This document shows, piece by piece, positions 26,920 to 36,607 of a DNA stretch of 64,000 bases (the stretch's first letter is position 1; every line of letters begins with the position of its first letter). Source of the stretch: Petrachloros mirabilis ULC683 (GTDB lineage Bacteria; Cyanobacteriota; Cyanobacteriia; Thermosynechococcales; Thermosynechococcaceae); assembly GCF_009939295.1 (NCBI RefSeq), contig NZ_WVIC01000011.1:1-64000 (forward strand). The letters run 5' to 3'. A program made the position numbers and the translations under genes. The notes beneath the pieces are model-generated. The model did not search any database and had not been told where the DNA came from. It saw only the letters and a program-made list of their open reading frames with translations.

Positions 26920-27513
26920 TTAGTCCTCGGATGCTGCTGAGGCAGCCGCAATCTCTTGAGGATGTTGTCCAGCGCGTGGGGTGGTGTGGGGCACGGCGTG
27001 GCTGCTGATTTCACCCTTGGGTAGATAGGCAAACTCGCGCAACGGCGTCACCATCGGATCTTCCGTCACCTTGTAGGGCAGACGACCCATGGCCACGCTG
27101 TCAAAATTGAGTTCATGCCGGTCAAAAGTCGATAACTCGTATTCTTCTGTCACGGACAGGCAGTTGGTAGGGCAATATTCCACACAGTTGGCGCAGAAAA
27201 TACAAACTCCAAAGTCAATGCTGTAGTGCTTGAGCTGCTTCTTTTTAATCTCCTTATTAAATTCCCAGTCCACCACCGGCAAGTTAATGGGACACACCCG
27301 CACACAAACTTCGCAGGAAATGCACTTGTCAAACTCAAAGTGAATCCGTCCCCGAAATCGCTCCGAGGGGATTAACTTTTCGTAGGGATACTGGACAGTG
27401 ATGGGTCGCCTGCGCATATGGTCAAAGGTGACCGATAGTCCCTGACCAATATACTGGGCTGATTGCACTGTTTCTTTGGCGTACTCGCCAACTTTGTTCA
27501 GAAATTTCAGCAT
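26920..27513 (-). CDS. ndhI: NAD(P)H-quinone oxidoreductase subunit NdhI
   Basis: A 197-residue peripheral subunit of NDH-1 carrying two [4Fe-4S] clusters. Both motifs are visible: [12 protein letters not shown] (near 61-72) and [12 protein letters not shown] (near 100-111). It passes electrons toward the quinone site. ATG at 27513 ([11 protein letters not shown]) is chosen over an upstream in-frame start because the family begins there and a GAGGAGA ribosome site precedes it. Follows ndhA by 147 bp. Confidence 0.95.
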   Translation of the reverse strand: MLKFLNKVGEYAKETVQSAQYIGQGLSVTFDHMRRRPITVQYPYEKLIPSERFRGRIHFEFDKCISCEVCVRVCPINLPVVDWEFNKEIKKKQLKHYSIDFGVCIFCANCVEYCPTNCLSVTEEYELSTFDRHELNFDSVAMGRLPYKVTEDPMVTPLREFAYLPKGEISSHAVPHTTPRAGQHPQEIAAASAASED

Positions 27514-27660
27514 GGTTCTCCTCTGAATCCCTTGCAGCAGGTGGCAGTTTGAACGAATGGTGGTTCTCAGTGAACCCTGTGGCGCTGCTTTCTCTACCTT
27601 AGTCAAAATTGCCTTGGGGTGAGCCAGCAGCCAGATCGCCCTAGGGCGCTGGTAGAGCGT

Positions 27661-28779
27661 CTACCCGCCAAAGGCAACCGGAAAGGCTAGCTTTAAGCCT
27701 GCGGTGAGAAGGAGGTTTACAAGCCCGATCGGCAGCAGAAATTTCCACCCCAGATCTAAGAGTTGGTCAATTCGCACCCGTGGTACAGTCCAGCGCAGCA
27801 AAATGGCAAGAAACAAGAAGAAGTAGGCTTTGAGCAGGGTCATGACAATACCCAAGCCAGCAATCACCACTTCCAGGACTGGATTGTTGGGACTAACTCC
27901 GATCCAACTCGCCAACAACTCAATGGGAATTGGGAAATCCCAGCCCCCAAAATAAAGCACAGCCACGAGCAGGGCAGACAGCACTAAGTTGACGTAAGAG
28001 CCCAGGTAAAACAGGGCGAACTTCATCCCTGCATATTCTGTTTGATACCCAGCTACCAGCTCTTCCTCTGCTTCAGGCAGATCAAAGGGCATCCGTTCAC
28101 ACTCAGCCAGTGCCGCAATCCAGAACAGCAGTAGTCCGGCAGGTTGCCGCCAAACATTCCAGCCCAGAATGCCGTAGCCAGATTGCTGATCCACTATGTC
28201 TACGGTGCTGAGACTATTGGACATCATCACCACCGCCAGCACCGCCAGCGCCAGGGGAATTTCATAGCTAATGGACTGAGCCGCCGCCCTCAACCCCCCC
28301 AACAGGGAATATTTATTGTTGGAGGCGTAGCCCGCCATCAGCAGGCCAATGGGGGCAATACTGGAGAGGGCAATCCACAGAAAAATACCAATGCCCAGAT
28401 CGGTAATGACCAGGTTCTGGCCAAAGGGCACAATTAAGTAGGACAGGAACACTGGAATCACTACAATCACAGGGCCCAGGGTAAAGAGCCAGGGATCGGC
28501 ATTGGCGGGAACCACATCTTCTTTGAAGACCAGTTTAATGCCGTCGGCGACTGGAGCCAGAATACCCAGTGGCCCAATATATTCTGGGCCGATGCGTTGT
28601 TGAGCCGCTGCGGAAATCTTTCGCTCCAGCCATACGGACACCAAAACGCCAACCGTGGCTCCAAAGATCATCAAGACCATCGGCAGGGGAATCCAGATGG
28701 CCTTAGCAACTCCGGCTGAGAGTCCCAGGTCGCTCAGAGTGTCAATAAATTTCTGTTGCAGATCGATGCCTGAATTCAT
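27661..28779 (-). CDS. ndhA: NAD(P)H-quinone oxidoreductase subunit NdhA (NuoH)
   Basis: A 372-residue membrane subunit at the quinone chamber of NDH-1. Eight helices and signature stretches [20 protein letters not shown] and [20 protein letters not shown]. First gene of the ndhA-ndhI-ndhG-ndhE block, the usual cyanobacterial order. ATG at 28779 follows a TTG two codons earlier. Confidence 0.96.
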   Translation of the reverse strand: MNSGIDLQQKFIDTLSDLGLSAGVAKAIWIPLPMVLMIFGATVGVLVSVWLERKISAAAQQRIGPEYIGPLGILAPVADGIKLVFKEDVVPANADPWLFTLGPVIVVIPVFLSYLIVPFGQNLVITDLGIGIFLWIALSSIAPIGLLMAGYASNNKYSLLGGLRAAAQSISYEIPLALAVLAVVMMSNSLSTVDIVDQQSGYGILGWNVWRQPAGLLLFWIAALAECERMPFDLPEAEEELVAGYQTEYAGMKFALFYLGSYVNLVLSALLVAVLYFGGWDFPIPIELLASWIGVSPNNPVLEVVIAGLGIVMTLLKAYFFLFLAILLRWTVPRVRIDQLLDLGWKFLLPIGLVNLLLTAGLKLAFPVAFGG

Positions 28780-28962
28780 GCCCAAGGTTCTGGTTTACAG
28801 AATGTGACGTTTGCACTGTTGTTCAGTATATAGTCTGTGAGAGCTTTGCTATCAGCGCGCGGACTACCAAGACCCAACAATTTGCTTATCGTGAGCCAGC
28901 AAATTTTCTATAGACGCAAATTCTGACGTAAATCCTGTCGGTGCAAGGAGTACAAAACAGCC

Positions 28963-30099
28963 CTAGCGTTCTTCAATCGGGATGTAAGGGCGGTTATGAT
29001 CGCCAATGTAGATTTGGCTGGGGCGGTAGATGCGATTGGCTTCGAGTTGTTCTTTCCAGTGCGCTAGCCAGCCCGCAACCCGTGCGATCGCAAAAATGGG
29101 AGTGAACAGATCAGTGGGGATTCCCATGCGCCGGTAGACCAGCCCAGAATAAAAGTCCACATTGGGATAAATGCCTCGATGCCCTAGGCGATCTGCGACC
29201 ACCCGCTCCATTTCTACGGCAATGTCATAGTATTTGTCGCCGCCCAGCTTATCAAATAATTGCTCGGCCAGCTTTTGCAGAATTGTGGCTCGGGGATCTT
29301 TCACCTTGTAGACCCGGTGCCCAAAGCCCATAATTTTGGCCTTGCGAGCCAAAAGACTGTCAACATAGGGTTGGACGTTTTCCACTGAGCCGATTTCTTC
29401 GAGCATGGAGATCACTTCTTCATTGGCCCCACCATGAAGGGGGCCAGCCAAGGTGCCCACTGCTGAGGCCACAATGGCGTAGGGATCGGTGAGGGTGGAG
29501 GAGGTCACTCGCGCCGAGAAGGTGGAGGCATTCATGGTGTGCTCGGCATGCAAAATCAGACAAATATCAAAAATATGAGCCAAAAGCGGATCTGGAGTTT
29601 GCTCATTGAGCATGTACAGGAAATTGGCAGCATAGTCAAGATCATCACAGGGCTGAATCGGATCATTTCCCTTGCGGATATGTTGAAAAGCCGCCACCAT
29701 CGTCGGAATCTTGGCTAACAGCCGCACCACCGCTGCCCGAATATAGGCTGGATCATCTAGGGCTCGTCGGGAGTAAAACAACCCCAGGGCGGCGGCTGAA
29801 GCCTGGAGAGCATCCATGGGATGCCCGCTCTCGGGAAAACATTTCATCATGTCCCGAATGCGGTACTTGACCCGGCGATGGTAGGTAATATCGTGCTTAA
29901 AATCTTCGAGTTCAGCTTCTTGAGGAAAATCGCCCCAAATCAATAGGTAGGCAGTTTCTAAAAAGCTGCTGCTCTGTGCTAACGCCTGGATCGAAACGCC
30001 TCGGTATTCAAGGATTCCCTCTTGACCGTCCACATGACTAATTTTAGATTGAGCGGCTGGTATCCCCTCTAGTCCAATTTGATAATCGCAAACTGCCAT
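28963..30099 (-). CDS. gltA: Citrate synthase
   Basis: A 378-residue enzyme condensing acetyl-CoA and oxaloacetate at the entry of the (branched) TCA cycle. The length and motifs fit the short bacterial type II/methylcitrate-like branch: LAEHTMNASTFSARV with active-site His, GPLHGGANE with the second His, MGFGHRVYK, and catalytic Asp in NVDFYSGL. It stands alone, 184 bp upstream of ndhA on the same strand. Confidence 0.96.
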   Translation of the reverse strand: MAVCDYQIGLEGIPAAQSKISHVDGQEGILEYRGVSIQALAQSSSFLETAYLLIWGDFPQEAELEDFKHDITYHRRVKYRIRDMMKCFPESGHPMDALQASAAALGLFYSRRALDDPAYIRAAVVRLLAKIPTMVAAFQHIRKGNDPIQPCDDLDYAANFLYMLNEQTPDPLLAHIFDICLILHAEHTMNASTFSARVTSSTLTDPYAIVASAVGTLAGPLHGGANEEVISMLEEIGSVENVQPYVDSLLARKAKIMGFGHRVYKVKDPRATILQKLAEQLFDKLGGDKYYDIAVEMERVVADRLGHRGIYPNVDFYSGLVYRRMGIPTDLFTPIFAIARVAGWLAHWKEQLEANRIYRPSQIYIGDHNRPYIPIEER

Positions 30100-30236
30100 A
30101 GCACCACTCTAGAATTTGCAAAAGTCACTCATCTAACCCAATGCTTCTCCATTACAGCAGAGAAGAAGCTGGGGAGACGTTGCTTAGAACACGAATTGGG
30201 TCAGTAAGCTATAGCCACTCAGCAGCCTCATCAGCC

Positions 30237-30734
30237 CTAGATAAAATACCTAGGCGGTGTGAGCCAAAACAACGTGCTACTCCCTATGGGGTCACCCCCC
30301 TCGCTCAGGGTTACCCCAATGATACCAGCCTTTTTTAAAACCAGGGCTTGACCAAATTCACCCCAAATAAACCGCTCTGCCCACTCTCCTAAATTGGGCT
30401 GATGCCCCACGAGTGCTAGGAACTCTTGTCCAGTCAATTGCCAATTGTGGAACCAGTCTAGCCATGCTTGAAAGTTTCCCTCAGGGGCTAGCAGGTCTGA
30501 GAGGGTAACGCGACTGCACAGACCCTCGCCCTGCAATAAGTCGGCAGTTTGCTGGGCACGCACCAAAGGGCTGCTGAGAAGTAGATCAAACCGGATCCCT
30601 AATGCCTGCAAGCGCTGCGCCACTTTTTGGGTTTTCTCAATCCCCGCTGGGGTCAAGGGGCGGGTCTCATCGGGAACTTGGGGATGCTGCTCTGTGGCAA
30701 TGCCATGGCGAATGAAATAAATCTGACGGGTCAC
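30237..30734 (-). CDS. sixA: Phosphohistidine phosphatase SixA
   Basis: A 165-residue member of the histidine phosphatase superfamily. Catalytic RHG at residues 9-11 in YFIRHGIA, a second His in VGHQPNL, and the short SixA length without the central insert of phosphoglycerate mutases. In bacteria it removes phosphate from histidine residues of phosphotransfer domains. No regulator neighbour is seen here. Confidence 0.88.
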   Translation of the reverse strand: MTRQIYFIRHGIATEQHPQVPDETRPLTPAGIEKTQKVAQRLQALGIRFDLLLSSPLVRAQQTADLLQGEGLCSRVTLSDLLAPEGNFQAWLDWFHNWQLTGQEFLALVGHQPNLGEWAERFIWGEFGQALVLKKAGIIGVTLSEGGDPIGSSTLFWLTPPRYFI

Positions 30735-31016
30735 TTAATTGGCCTCCAGTGCAAAAGACCTGGTTGGCTGACAAAACCAAGAAGCTGGAAAACACCTGAG
30801 GACAGTGAATTCATGGTTCAGTGTATCATCGAGTTGTCGTTTGCATATAAAAGCAGGCTGAGGACTAAATCGGGCAGGCAAGGTTGGTTTTGAGCTCATA
30901 ATGCTGATAATCAAGATCAACTGGGACAAGGATGACCGCAGGAACTGGCTCAGTTCTCGGAATTGAAGGACTTGCCCCTTTCAACTTCTTGTTGTTTCAA
31001 TATAGATCGAGGCTAG

Positions 31017-31457
31017 ATGGTTAAATCAATCCTGCTAATCGTTCTCAGCTCAGTGTTTCTGAGCCTTGCCGCTTGTACTGAGACGGCAACGGATATGCCT
31101 CCCTCAGAAGTAGGGACAACGACGGCCGAGGTGAGTGAGGCAGGTATGTTCGTCCCAGTCGAGAAAACCACCACCGGGCAAGTGGTGGTGAGGTCAGAGA
31201 ATGGTCGCACTTACCTGGAATTCTCTGAAGATTTTCAAACCAGTTCAGGGCCAGATTTGCACGTTCTCCTGGATATTGCCTCCACGCCACCAGATGCCTA
31301 TGCCAATATTGCGTCTTACGTCAAGCTGGGGTCGCTAGAGTCTGCACGAGGAGCTCAGCGCTATGAAGTTCCAGAGGATGTTCAGGTTGCTGACTATCAA
31401 TCAGTCGTGATTTGGTGTGAGCAGTTCGATATGGTGTATGGCTATGCACCCCTATAG
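31017..31457 (+). CDS. DM13 domain lipoprotein
   Basis: A 146-residue protein. It begins with a lipoprotein signal (MVKSILLIVLSSVFL, lipobox LAAC with Cys20), a Thr-rich spacer, and then a DM13 domain (about 45-146): TTGQVVVRSENGRTYLEFSE and GPDLHVLLDIAS..., ending VIWCEQFDMVYGYAPL. The conserved Cys near the end is thought to be redox-relevant in DM13 proteins. Monocistronic; a short AT-rich region precedes it. Confidence 0.85.
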   Translation: MVKSILLIVLSSVFLSLAACTETATDMPPSEVGTTTAEVSEAGMFVPVEKTTTGQVVVRSENGRTYLEFSEDFQTSSGPDLHVLLDIASTPPDAYANIASYVKLGSLESARGAQRYEVPEDVQVADYQSVVIWCEQFDMVYGYAPL

Positions 31458-31581
31458 TAGATTCTGACCCAATTCCTAGAAAGATAGTCTTCCCCAGGAG
31501 GGATCTTTAGACCAGCCCAAGGCTTACAAAATCTCTCTTTTGTTTGATTCGACCCCCTCCAGCATCGAGCTATAAGTTCAG

Positions 31582-32031
31582 ATGACGCTATGGGTAAACA
31601 TTATGCTATCTATACTCCATCAGGGGTTCAAAACTGGTTTGAAAGTCACTCGCCACCTAGTTTGTTTTGGCTGTGCGCTGCTATTGCTGGGTGTCAGTCA
31701 GGGCGTCATGGTCTTGGATGCCATGGCTGCCCCCAGCCTGAACACCGCTCCTCTGTTCGCTAAGGTTACATCTCCCTCTGAAGGTCTAGATGCGATCGCA
31801 GGTAACGGCACCAGTGACAAACTTGAAGGCATGACCGATCAAGCCACTGGCTCAGTTCAACGCGCCGTGGGCAAATTCACTGGTCAAGCAGAAGGAGCTG
31901 TGAAGCAAGCTCAAGGCAAAGCAAAGGAAGACATTGGCACCACCAAATCTGCCCTGGAAAAAGCTGGAAATGAAGCCCAGTCAACCTCCGACAGTGTGAT
32001 TGATAATGTCAAAGAATTCTTTGGTCAATAA
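31582..32031 (+). CDS. CsbD-like stress protein with signal peptide
   Basis: A 149-residue protein. The first 55 residues form a membrane or signal segment (LVCFGCALLLLGVSQGVMV, then AMAAPS cleavage-like). The rest is a CsbD-like helical domain: SDKLEGMTDQATGSVQRAVG and QAEGAVKQAQGKAKEDIG. CsbD family proteins are small, soluble and stress-induced; export is unusual for the family but common in cyanobacterial versions. Start could be ATG 31582 or ATG 31603. A terminator-like hairpin follows. Confidence 0.8.
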   Translation: MTLWVNIMLSILHQGFKTGLKVTRHLVCFGCALLLLGVSQGVMVLDAMAAPSLNTAPLFAKVTSPSEGLDAIAGNGTSDKLEGMTDQATGSVQRAVGKFTGQAEGAVKQAQGKAKEDIGTTKSALEKAGNEAQSTSDSVIDNVKEFFGQ

Positions 32032-32043
32032 TTGATTCCCTGG

Positions 32044-32068
32044 GTCACGCCCAGCCTGTGGGCGTGAC
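32044..32068 (+). terminator. Hairpin after the CsbD gene
   Basis: Perfect arms GTCACGCCCA (32044-32053) and TGGGCGTGAC (32059-32068) with a 5-base loop, 13 bp past the stop codon. The following T-run is weak (TCAATTTAG). Confidence 0.65.
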
Positions 32069-32199
32069 TCAATTTAGATCGGCATCATGCATAACAAACC
32101 TGCGGATTTGTTCATGCTCGTGAGTCTCTCGGCGGGTCAAAACAAACCCGAAGTCGAGGGTGGGGTAAATTCTAGGTCTGCGATCGCATCTTTCCCATC

Positions 32200-32369
32200 T
32201 TCCAGCAGCTCCATACCCGTGCAGAGTATCCTGGAACTGGGATCGGTCTAGCGTGCTGCAAAAAATTGTTGATCACCATGGCGGAGTCATTGGCGTAACG
32301 GCTCAACTTGGCCAAGGTTCAACCTTCTGGTTCACACTGCCTGGCCTATCCGCCCATGTAGCCCCCTAA
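32200..32369 (+). pseudogene. C-terminal remnant of a phytochrome-type histidine kinase
   Basis: The stretch reads [18 protein letters not shown], loses one base (near 32253), then [20 protein letters not shown] and [14 protein letters not shown] to a stop at 32367-32369. This is the F and G2 region of an ATPase domain of the kind found in cyanobacterial phytochrome-like kinases ([17 protein letters not shown]). Nothing N-terminal to it survives. It stands right before an Rcp-type regulator gene, the normal downstream partner of such kinases. Confidence 0.7.
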
Positions 32370-32394
32370 TGTCCTCAAGTGACGGAGCGTTTTG

Positions 32395-32847
32395 ATGCAG
32401 ACTCCAGCAGACCCCGCTCCCAGATTGTTCCAAGTTTTACTGGTAGAAGACAATCCAGGCGATGTGCAACTGACTCGCATCGCCCTGGAAGAAAGTAAAC
32501 TGGCAGTGCACTTAAATATTGTCCACAATGGGGTTGAAGCCCTAGCTTACCTGCGCAAGCAAGCCCCCTATCTCAACACCCCACCCACCGATCTGGTGCT
32601 ATTGGATCTCAACTTGCCCAAAATGGACGGACGGGAAGTGTTAACAGAAATGAAAGCCGACCCACATTTGAAACGGATTCCAGTTGTGATCCTCACCACC
32701 TCTGAAGCCGAAGAAGATATCCTCAAAACCTACAACCAGCACGCCAACTGCTACATCGTCAAACCCGTTGACTTTCACCAGTTTGTCAAAATCGTCCAAT
32801 CCATTGGTAATTTCTGGTTTACCCTCGTCAAATTGCCGCCGGAGTAG
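32395..32847 (+). CDS. Rcp-type single-domain response regulator
   Basis: A 150-residue stand-alone receiver. Acidic pair EDN (18-20), phospho-acceptor Asp71 in LVLLDLNLPKMDG, Thr in ILTTSE and Lys in IVKPVDFHQF. The C-terminal FWFTLVKLPP is the typical tail of Rcp1-like phytochrome response regulators. Its kinase appears to have decayed to the fragment just upstream; the hybrid kinase 9 bp downstream on the same strand may now be the partner. ATG at 32395 follows a TTG. Confidence 0.9.
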   Translation: MQTPADPAPRLFQVLLVEDNPGDVQLTRIALEESKLAVHLNIVHNGVEALAYLRKQAPYLNTPPTDLVLLDLNLPKMDGREVLTEMKADPHLKRIPVVILTTSEAEEDILKTYNQHANCYIVKPVDFHQFVKIVQSIGNFWFTLVKLPPE

Positions 32848-32856
32848 CGATTCGCA

Positions 32857-35127
32857 ATGACAGAGCCGCCCTTACACCTTCTTCTCATTGAAGATAATCC
32901 TGCGGACGTCCGACTGTTTCAAGCCTTTCTGCAAGAGTCTGCAACCCCCTTTATCCTCACCCATGTTGAGCGGTTGCAGCCCGCCTTAGCCTGCTTGCAT
33001 CAACAGAACTTTGACGTGGTTCTACTCGATCTGACCCTTCCTGACAGCCAGGGGCTAGAAACTTTTTTAACCCTGTACCACCACGCCCCCAACCTGCCCC
33101 TGATAGTCCTCACCGGGCTAGACGATGAAACCCTGGCCTTGCGTGCCCTACAAGAAGGTGCTCAAGACTATTTGATGAAAGGCCAAATTACCAGTGGCCT
33201 ATGGCTGAGCCGCACCCTCCGCTATGCCATCGAACGCCAGCGCATTCAAACCCAACTCCAAGACCAAGAGTGTCAATTTCGAGCCATCTTCAACAGTACC
33301 CTTAATGCCATTGTGATTGTGGATGACTCCGGGCAGTTTGTTGATGTAAACCCCCCTGCCTGCGACCTCTTTCAGCTACCCAAAGCAACTTTGCTGCACA
33401 CGACCATCTTAGACTTTGTGGTACTTGACCCCGAATCCCAGATGCTCAGACCCAGCATCTTTAGCCCCACCAAACTCACCGGCGAAATTCAGATCCGGCG
33501 ACCAGATCAGACCCTCCATGCAGTTGAGTATGCGGCCACCCTAAATTTCTTGCCCCACCGCCATCTCGCAGTTTTACAAGACGTGAGCGATCGCAAACTC
33601 GCCGAACAAAAAATTCGACAACAAGCCTCCCTGCTAGACATTGCCACCGACGCCATTTTGGTGCGTGGGCTTCAGCACCACATTTTATTTTGGAGCAAAG
33701 GCGCTGAGCGCATCTACGGCTGGCGTGCGAACGAAGCCTGTGGACAAACAGCCAACACCCTGTTGTTTGATGCCCCCTCTGCCGAGATAGAAACCGCCAT
33801 CCAGACCGTATTAGCCCAAGGAGAATGGCAAGGAGAGCTAACCAAAATCACCAAATATGGCCATACCGTCATCGTGGAAAGCCGCTGGGCTTTAGTCTTA
33901 GACGAGCAGCAACAACCCCATGCCATTCTCAGTGTAGATACCGACATTACCGAGCGTAAACAACTTCAGTCTCAAGCTTTACGCACCCAGCGCCTCGAAA
34001 GTATTGGCACCCTGGCCAGCGGCATTGCCCACGACTTGAACAACATCCTGACCCCAATTCTGGCTTCGGCTCAACTCATTCAGCACAAACTCCCCACCCT
34101 AGATGAGCAAACCCAGCGCCTCCTGCATATTATTGAAGACAGCACCCGGCGCGGTGCAGACTTGATCAAACAAGTGCTTGCCTTTACCCGAGGGGTTGAA
34201 GGCAAGCATATGGTGTTACAAATACGACACTTAGTTGCTGATTTTCAAAAAGTCATCCGAGAAACCTTTCCCAAATCCATTGAAGTTCATATTCAAATTG
34301 CACCAGACCTCTGGGTGATCTCTGGCGATAGTACCCAGTTGCATCAGGTGTTAATGAATTTATGTGTGAATGCCCGGGATGCCATGCCTCAGGGCGGGCA
34401 TTTGTCTCTCAGCGTCCAAAATCAGCAGGTAGATGCCGCCTATACCCGAATTAACTTAGAAGCTCAAGCTGGCAACTATGTGGTGATCACCGTTGCCGAT
34501 ACGGGTGTTGGCATTGATGCCAGCGTCATGGATCGGATCTTTGAGCCCTTTTTCACCACCAAAGCCCATGGCTTGGGAACCGGGTTAGGACTTTCTACCG
34601 TGATGGGAATTACCAAAAGTCATGGTGGATTCGTAGAAGTCTCCAGTCAGATCGCAGAAGGTACACAGTTCCGCATCTTTTTACCTGCGGCGGCTGCCAC
34701 TAATCTAGAAGCACCTCCCCCATCTGCCTATCCCCGAGGTCAAGGAGAATTAGTCCTGGTAGTGGACGATGAAGCCACCATCTGTGAAACCGCACAAGCC
34801 TCTTTAGAACTTTGGGGCTACCAAGTCCTCCAAGCCAGCAATGGCTTGGAGGCAATTGATTGTTATCGACAACATCACGAACAAATTTGCTTGGTGCTGA
34901 TTGACCTGTTTATGCCCATTATGAGCGGTGGCTCCGCCATTCAAAGACTGCAACAGCTAAACCCCAGGCTGAACATTGTGGCCATGAGTGGGTTAGGGCC
35001 GTCTCCCCCTCCTACAGCCTGTCCCTTACCTCCAGACTTACCCTTTTTACCCAAGCCCTTCTCCGCCGATGATTTGCTCCAATGCATCAACCAAGTCCTC
35101 CGAGGTAACCCATCAACGCAATCATGA
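32857..35127 (+). CDS. Hybrid histidine kinase REC-PAS-PAS-HisKA-ATPase-REC
   Basis: A 756-residue cytoplasmic protein without membrane spans. N-terminal receiver with Asp near 56 ([13 protein letters not shown]), PAS (about 135-250), second PAS (about 255-370) ending TDITERK, then HisKA with the acceptor His in [14 protein letters not shown] (about residue 390), HATPase with [18 protein letters not shown], and a C-terminal receiver with Asp near 682 ([11 protein letters not shown]). The C-terminal receiver has a Pro-rich insertion ([16 protein letters not shown]) near residue 715. Probably in one operon with the Rcp-type regulator. Confidence 0.92.
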   Translation: MTEPPLHLLLIEDNPADVRLFQAFLQESATPFILTHVERLQPALACLHQQNFDVVLLDLTLPDSQGLETFLTLYHHAPNLPLIVLTGLDDETLALRALQEGAQDYLMKGQITSGLWLSRTLRYAIERQRIQTQLQDQECQFRAIFNSTLNAIVIVDDSGQFVDVNPPACDLFQLPKATLLHTTILDFVVLDPESQMLRPSIFSPTKLTGEIQIRRPDQTLHAVEYAATLNFLPHRHLAVLQDVSDRKLAEQKIRQQASLLDIATDAILVRGLQHHILFWSKGAERIYGWRANEACGQTANTLLFDAPSAEIETAIQTVLAQGEWQGELTKITKYGHTVIVESRWALVLDEQQQPHAILSVDTDITERKQLQSQALRTQRLESIGTLASGIAHDLNNILTPILASAQLIQHKLPTLDEQTQRLLHIIEDSTRRGADLIKQVLAFTRGVEGKHMVLQIRHLVADFQKVIRETFPKSIEVHIQIAPDLWVISGDSTQLHQVLMNLCVNARDAMPQGGHLSLSVQNQQVDAAYTRINLEAQAGNYVVITVADTGVGIDASVMDRIFEPFFTTKAHGLGTGLGLSTVMGITKSHGGFVEVSSQIAEGTQFRIFLPAAAATNLEAPPPSAYPRGQGELVLVVDDEATICETAQASLELWGYQVLQASNGLEAIDCYRQHHEQICLVLIDLFMPIMSGGSAIQRLQQLNPRLNIVAMSGLGPSPPPTACPLPPDLPFLPKPFSADDLLQCINQVLRGNPSTQS

Positions 35128-35129
35128 GG

Positions 35130-35431
35130 GTGAGGCAAGCGGTCGTCAAGATGCCCTGCCAGTCCTCATTGACCAGGCCGGAGGGCGAGTGCGTCTTAAC
35201 CTGATTGAATGCGATCGCTATGGTCGCCACATTGCCGAAGTCTACGCCGGGGGAGAGCTAACCCAGCAAGTGCTGCTACGGATGGGCATGGCCTATGTGT
35301 ATCCTCAGTACGTGGATCAAGGCGCGGATCCAGCAGCCTTGAAAGAGGCAGAATCTCTAGCTCAACAGCAAGGGCTAGGAGTCTGGTCAGCTCTACATCA
35401 AAAGCCGTGGGAGTTTCGCACAGCCAACTGA
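35130..35431 (+). pseudogene. C-terminal part of a thermonuclease (SNase-like)
   Basis: The frame reads VRLNLIECDRYGRHIAEVY and GGELTQQVLLRMGMAYVYPQ, then EAESLAQQQGLGVWS and KPWEFR, which matches the second half of bacterial SNase-like nucleases (DRYGR motif with active-site Arg, GLW(S/G) tail). The N-terminal half with the DGDT and first catalytic residues is absent. Its open frame begins inside the end of the hybrid kinase gene. A functional nuclease is unlikely. Confidence 0.7.
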
Positions 35432-35522
35432 ATGTTGAAGGGCTATAGCCATAGCCACTTTGGTCAGAACAGACTAGAACGTCATCCCCGAGAAGGCGGG
35501 AAGCCATGGGTCGCTGGAAAAT

Positions 35523-35657
35523 ATGGGGTTTGGGCTTTATGATTCTTTTCATATCGCCTGTGCCGAGGCCATTCAAGCAAGCATTCTCCTCACCACCGAC
35601 GACCGACTGCTGAAACGGGCGGCACGCTATAAGAAGGATATAGCGGTTCTCACCTGA
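35523..35657 (+). pseudogene. C-terminal fragment of a PIN-domain toxin
   Basis: Encodes FGLYDSFHIACAEAIQASIL and LTTDDRLLKRAARYKKD, the third and fourth acidic motifs of the PIN family seen intact at 38540-38992 (FTFYDAAHIASAERSHADIF). The frame then runs into repeat family B, which supplies IAVLT and the stop codon. The N-terminal half is missing. Confidence 0.75.
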
Positions 35658-35745
35658 GTGAGGTACGGGGAGTGGGGTGGAACCCCCACGCAGGGGGCAC
35701 TGCCCCCTGCACCCCATGTACTCCATTGATCTGTAAATCGCTGTA
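35639..35745 (+). repeat. Repeat family B copy 1
   Basis: A 107-bp element. It begins TATAGCGGTTCTCACCTGAG, contains a GC-rich palindromic core (CAGGGGGCACTGCCCCCTG) and ends with GATCTGTAAATCGCTGTA. Ends are imperfect inverted repeats (TATAGCGGTT / AATCGCTGTA). Inserted into the 3' end of a PIN gene remnant. Confidence 0.85.
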
Positions 35746-35804
35746 ACAAGGGCAAGACCTTATCGAAGCGCTAAAATCCGACTAGTTCTAGTTAGGTTGC
35801 AAAC

Positions 35805-36113
35805 ATGTCTCTCCCATCCTTCCCATCAAGTCACTCAGACAGTCCGAAGCTAGAGCAGTTTCATAGCTGGAAACTAGAAGATGCCTAAGCTCGGCTGAGC
35901 GAAGTCGTGCGCCTGGCTCGCGACAGTGAACCCCAGCGCATCACCGTTAGGGGCAAAGATGCCGTCGTCATGCTCTCTGCCCAAACCTTTGCCAAACTGC
36001 TGCCCTTGCTCGCAGAACCCAACCTGCATCATCTGCTCAGTCAATCACCCCTGAGTCGTTTGGACTTTGAACCGAGCAGGATGGAATCACCCGTTCGAGA
36101 AATTGAGCTATGA
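35805..36113 (+). pseudogene. Phd/YefM-type antitoxin with an in-frame stop
   Basis: From ATG 35805 the frame reads MSLPSFPSSHSDSPKLEQFH then SWKLEDA and TAA (35886-35888). After the stop it continues ARLSEVVRLARDSEPQRITV and GKDAVVMLSAQTF, the classic Phd dimer interface. Family members have Lys or Gln at the stop position (WxLEDAKARLSEVV). One base change explains the nonsense codon. A GTG at 35907 could restart translation, giving a 68-residue form lacking the DNA-binding strand. Its end overlaps the toxin start (ATGA) as in an intact operon. Confidence 0.75.
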
Positions 36114-36538
36114 GAGGTTGGTTATTAGACACCAACATCATCTCCGAACTTCGTAAAGTCAATTGCCATTCCAGGGTTAAAGCGTGGGCGGATCGTCAGC
36201 CCCCGCAGAGCTTCTACCTCAGCAGCGTGACCATTGCCGAAATTCGCTTTGGCATTGAGCGAGTGGAAGACCCCGCTTTTCGAGAAGAATTAACGCTGTG
36301 GCTAGAAGGTACGCTTCGGCCTTGGTTTAAGGATCGTATTTTAGCCATTGATGAGGACGTGATTCTGCTCTGGCGGCAGATGGTAGAGCGAGGACGCAAG
36401 GCCAGTTACACCTATAGCCAACCTAACCTATTCATCGCGGCAACGGCTGTGCGGCATGAGTTGTGTGTGGTCACCCGCAATATGGCTGACTTCAAGCGTT
36501 ATCAGGTTGCAGTTCTCAACCCTTTCGACAAAGACTGA
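36110..36538 (+). CDS. VapC/FitB-type PIN toxin with a substituted catalytic Asp
   Basis: A 142-residue PIN ribonuclease fold. First acid in WLLDTNIISE (Asp8), second in IAEIRFGIE. The third motif, normally (P/x)DxxIAATA, reads QPNLFIAATA, so the conserved Asp is Asn. The last motif VTRNMADF is normal. Loss of that Asp is expected to weaken or abolish metal binding and RNA cleavage. The gene is otherwise full length and overlaps its damaged antitoxin gene by 4 bp. Fits a toxin tolerated after loss of its antitoxin. Confidence 0.8.
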   Translation: MRGWLLDTNIISELRKVNCHSRVKAWADRQPPQSFYLSSVTIAEIRFGIERVEDPAFREELTLWLEGTLRPWFKDRILAIDEDVILLWRQMVERGRKASYTYSQPNLFIAATAVRHELCVVTRNMADFKRYQVAVLNPFDKD

Positions 36539-36607
36539 GGGCTTTAGCTAATAGCTAAAGTCTTTGGAATTTCGACAATATTGAGTTGTTTTTTAAAGGA
36601 ATAGAAT

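Noticed and set aside
28786-28962. Possible tRNA gene in the spacer by ndhA
   Set aside because: No cloverleaf or T-loop GTTCRANNC was found; the same holds for the other spacers I scanned.
32857-35127. Phytochrome (GAF-PHY) domains in the hybrid kinase
   Set aside because: The sensor part reads as two PAS domains; no bilin-binding Cys motif or PHY tongue seen.
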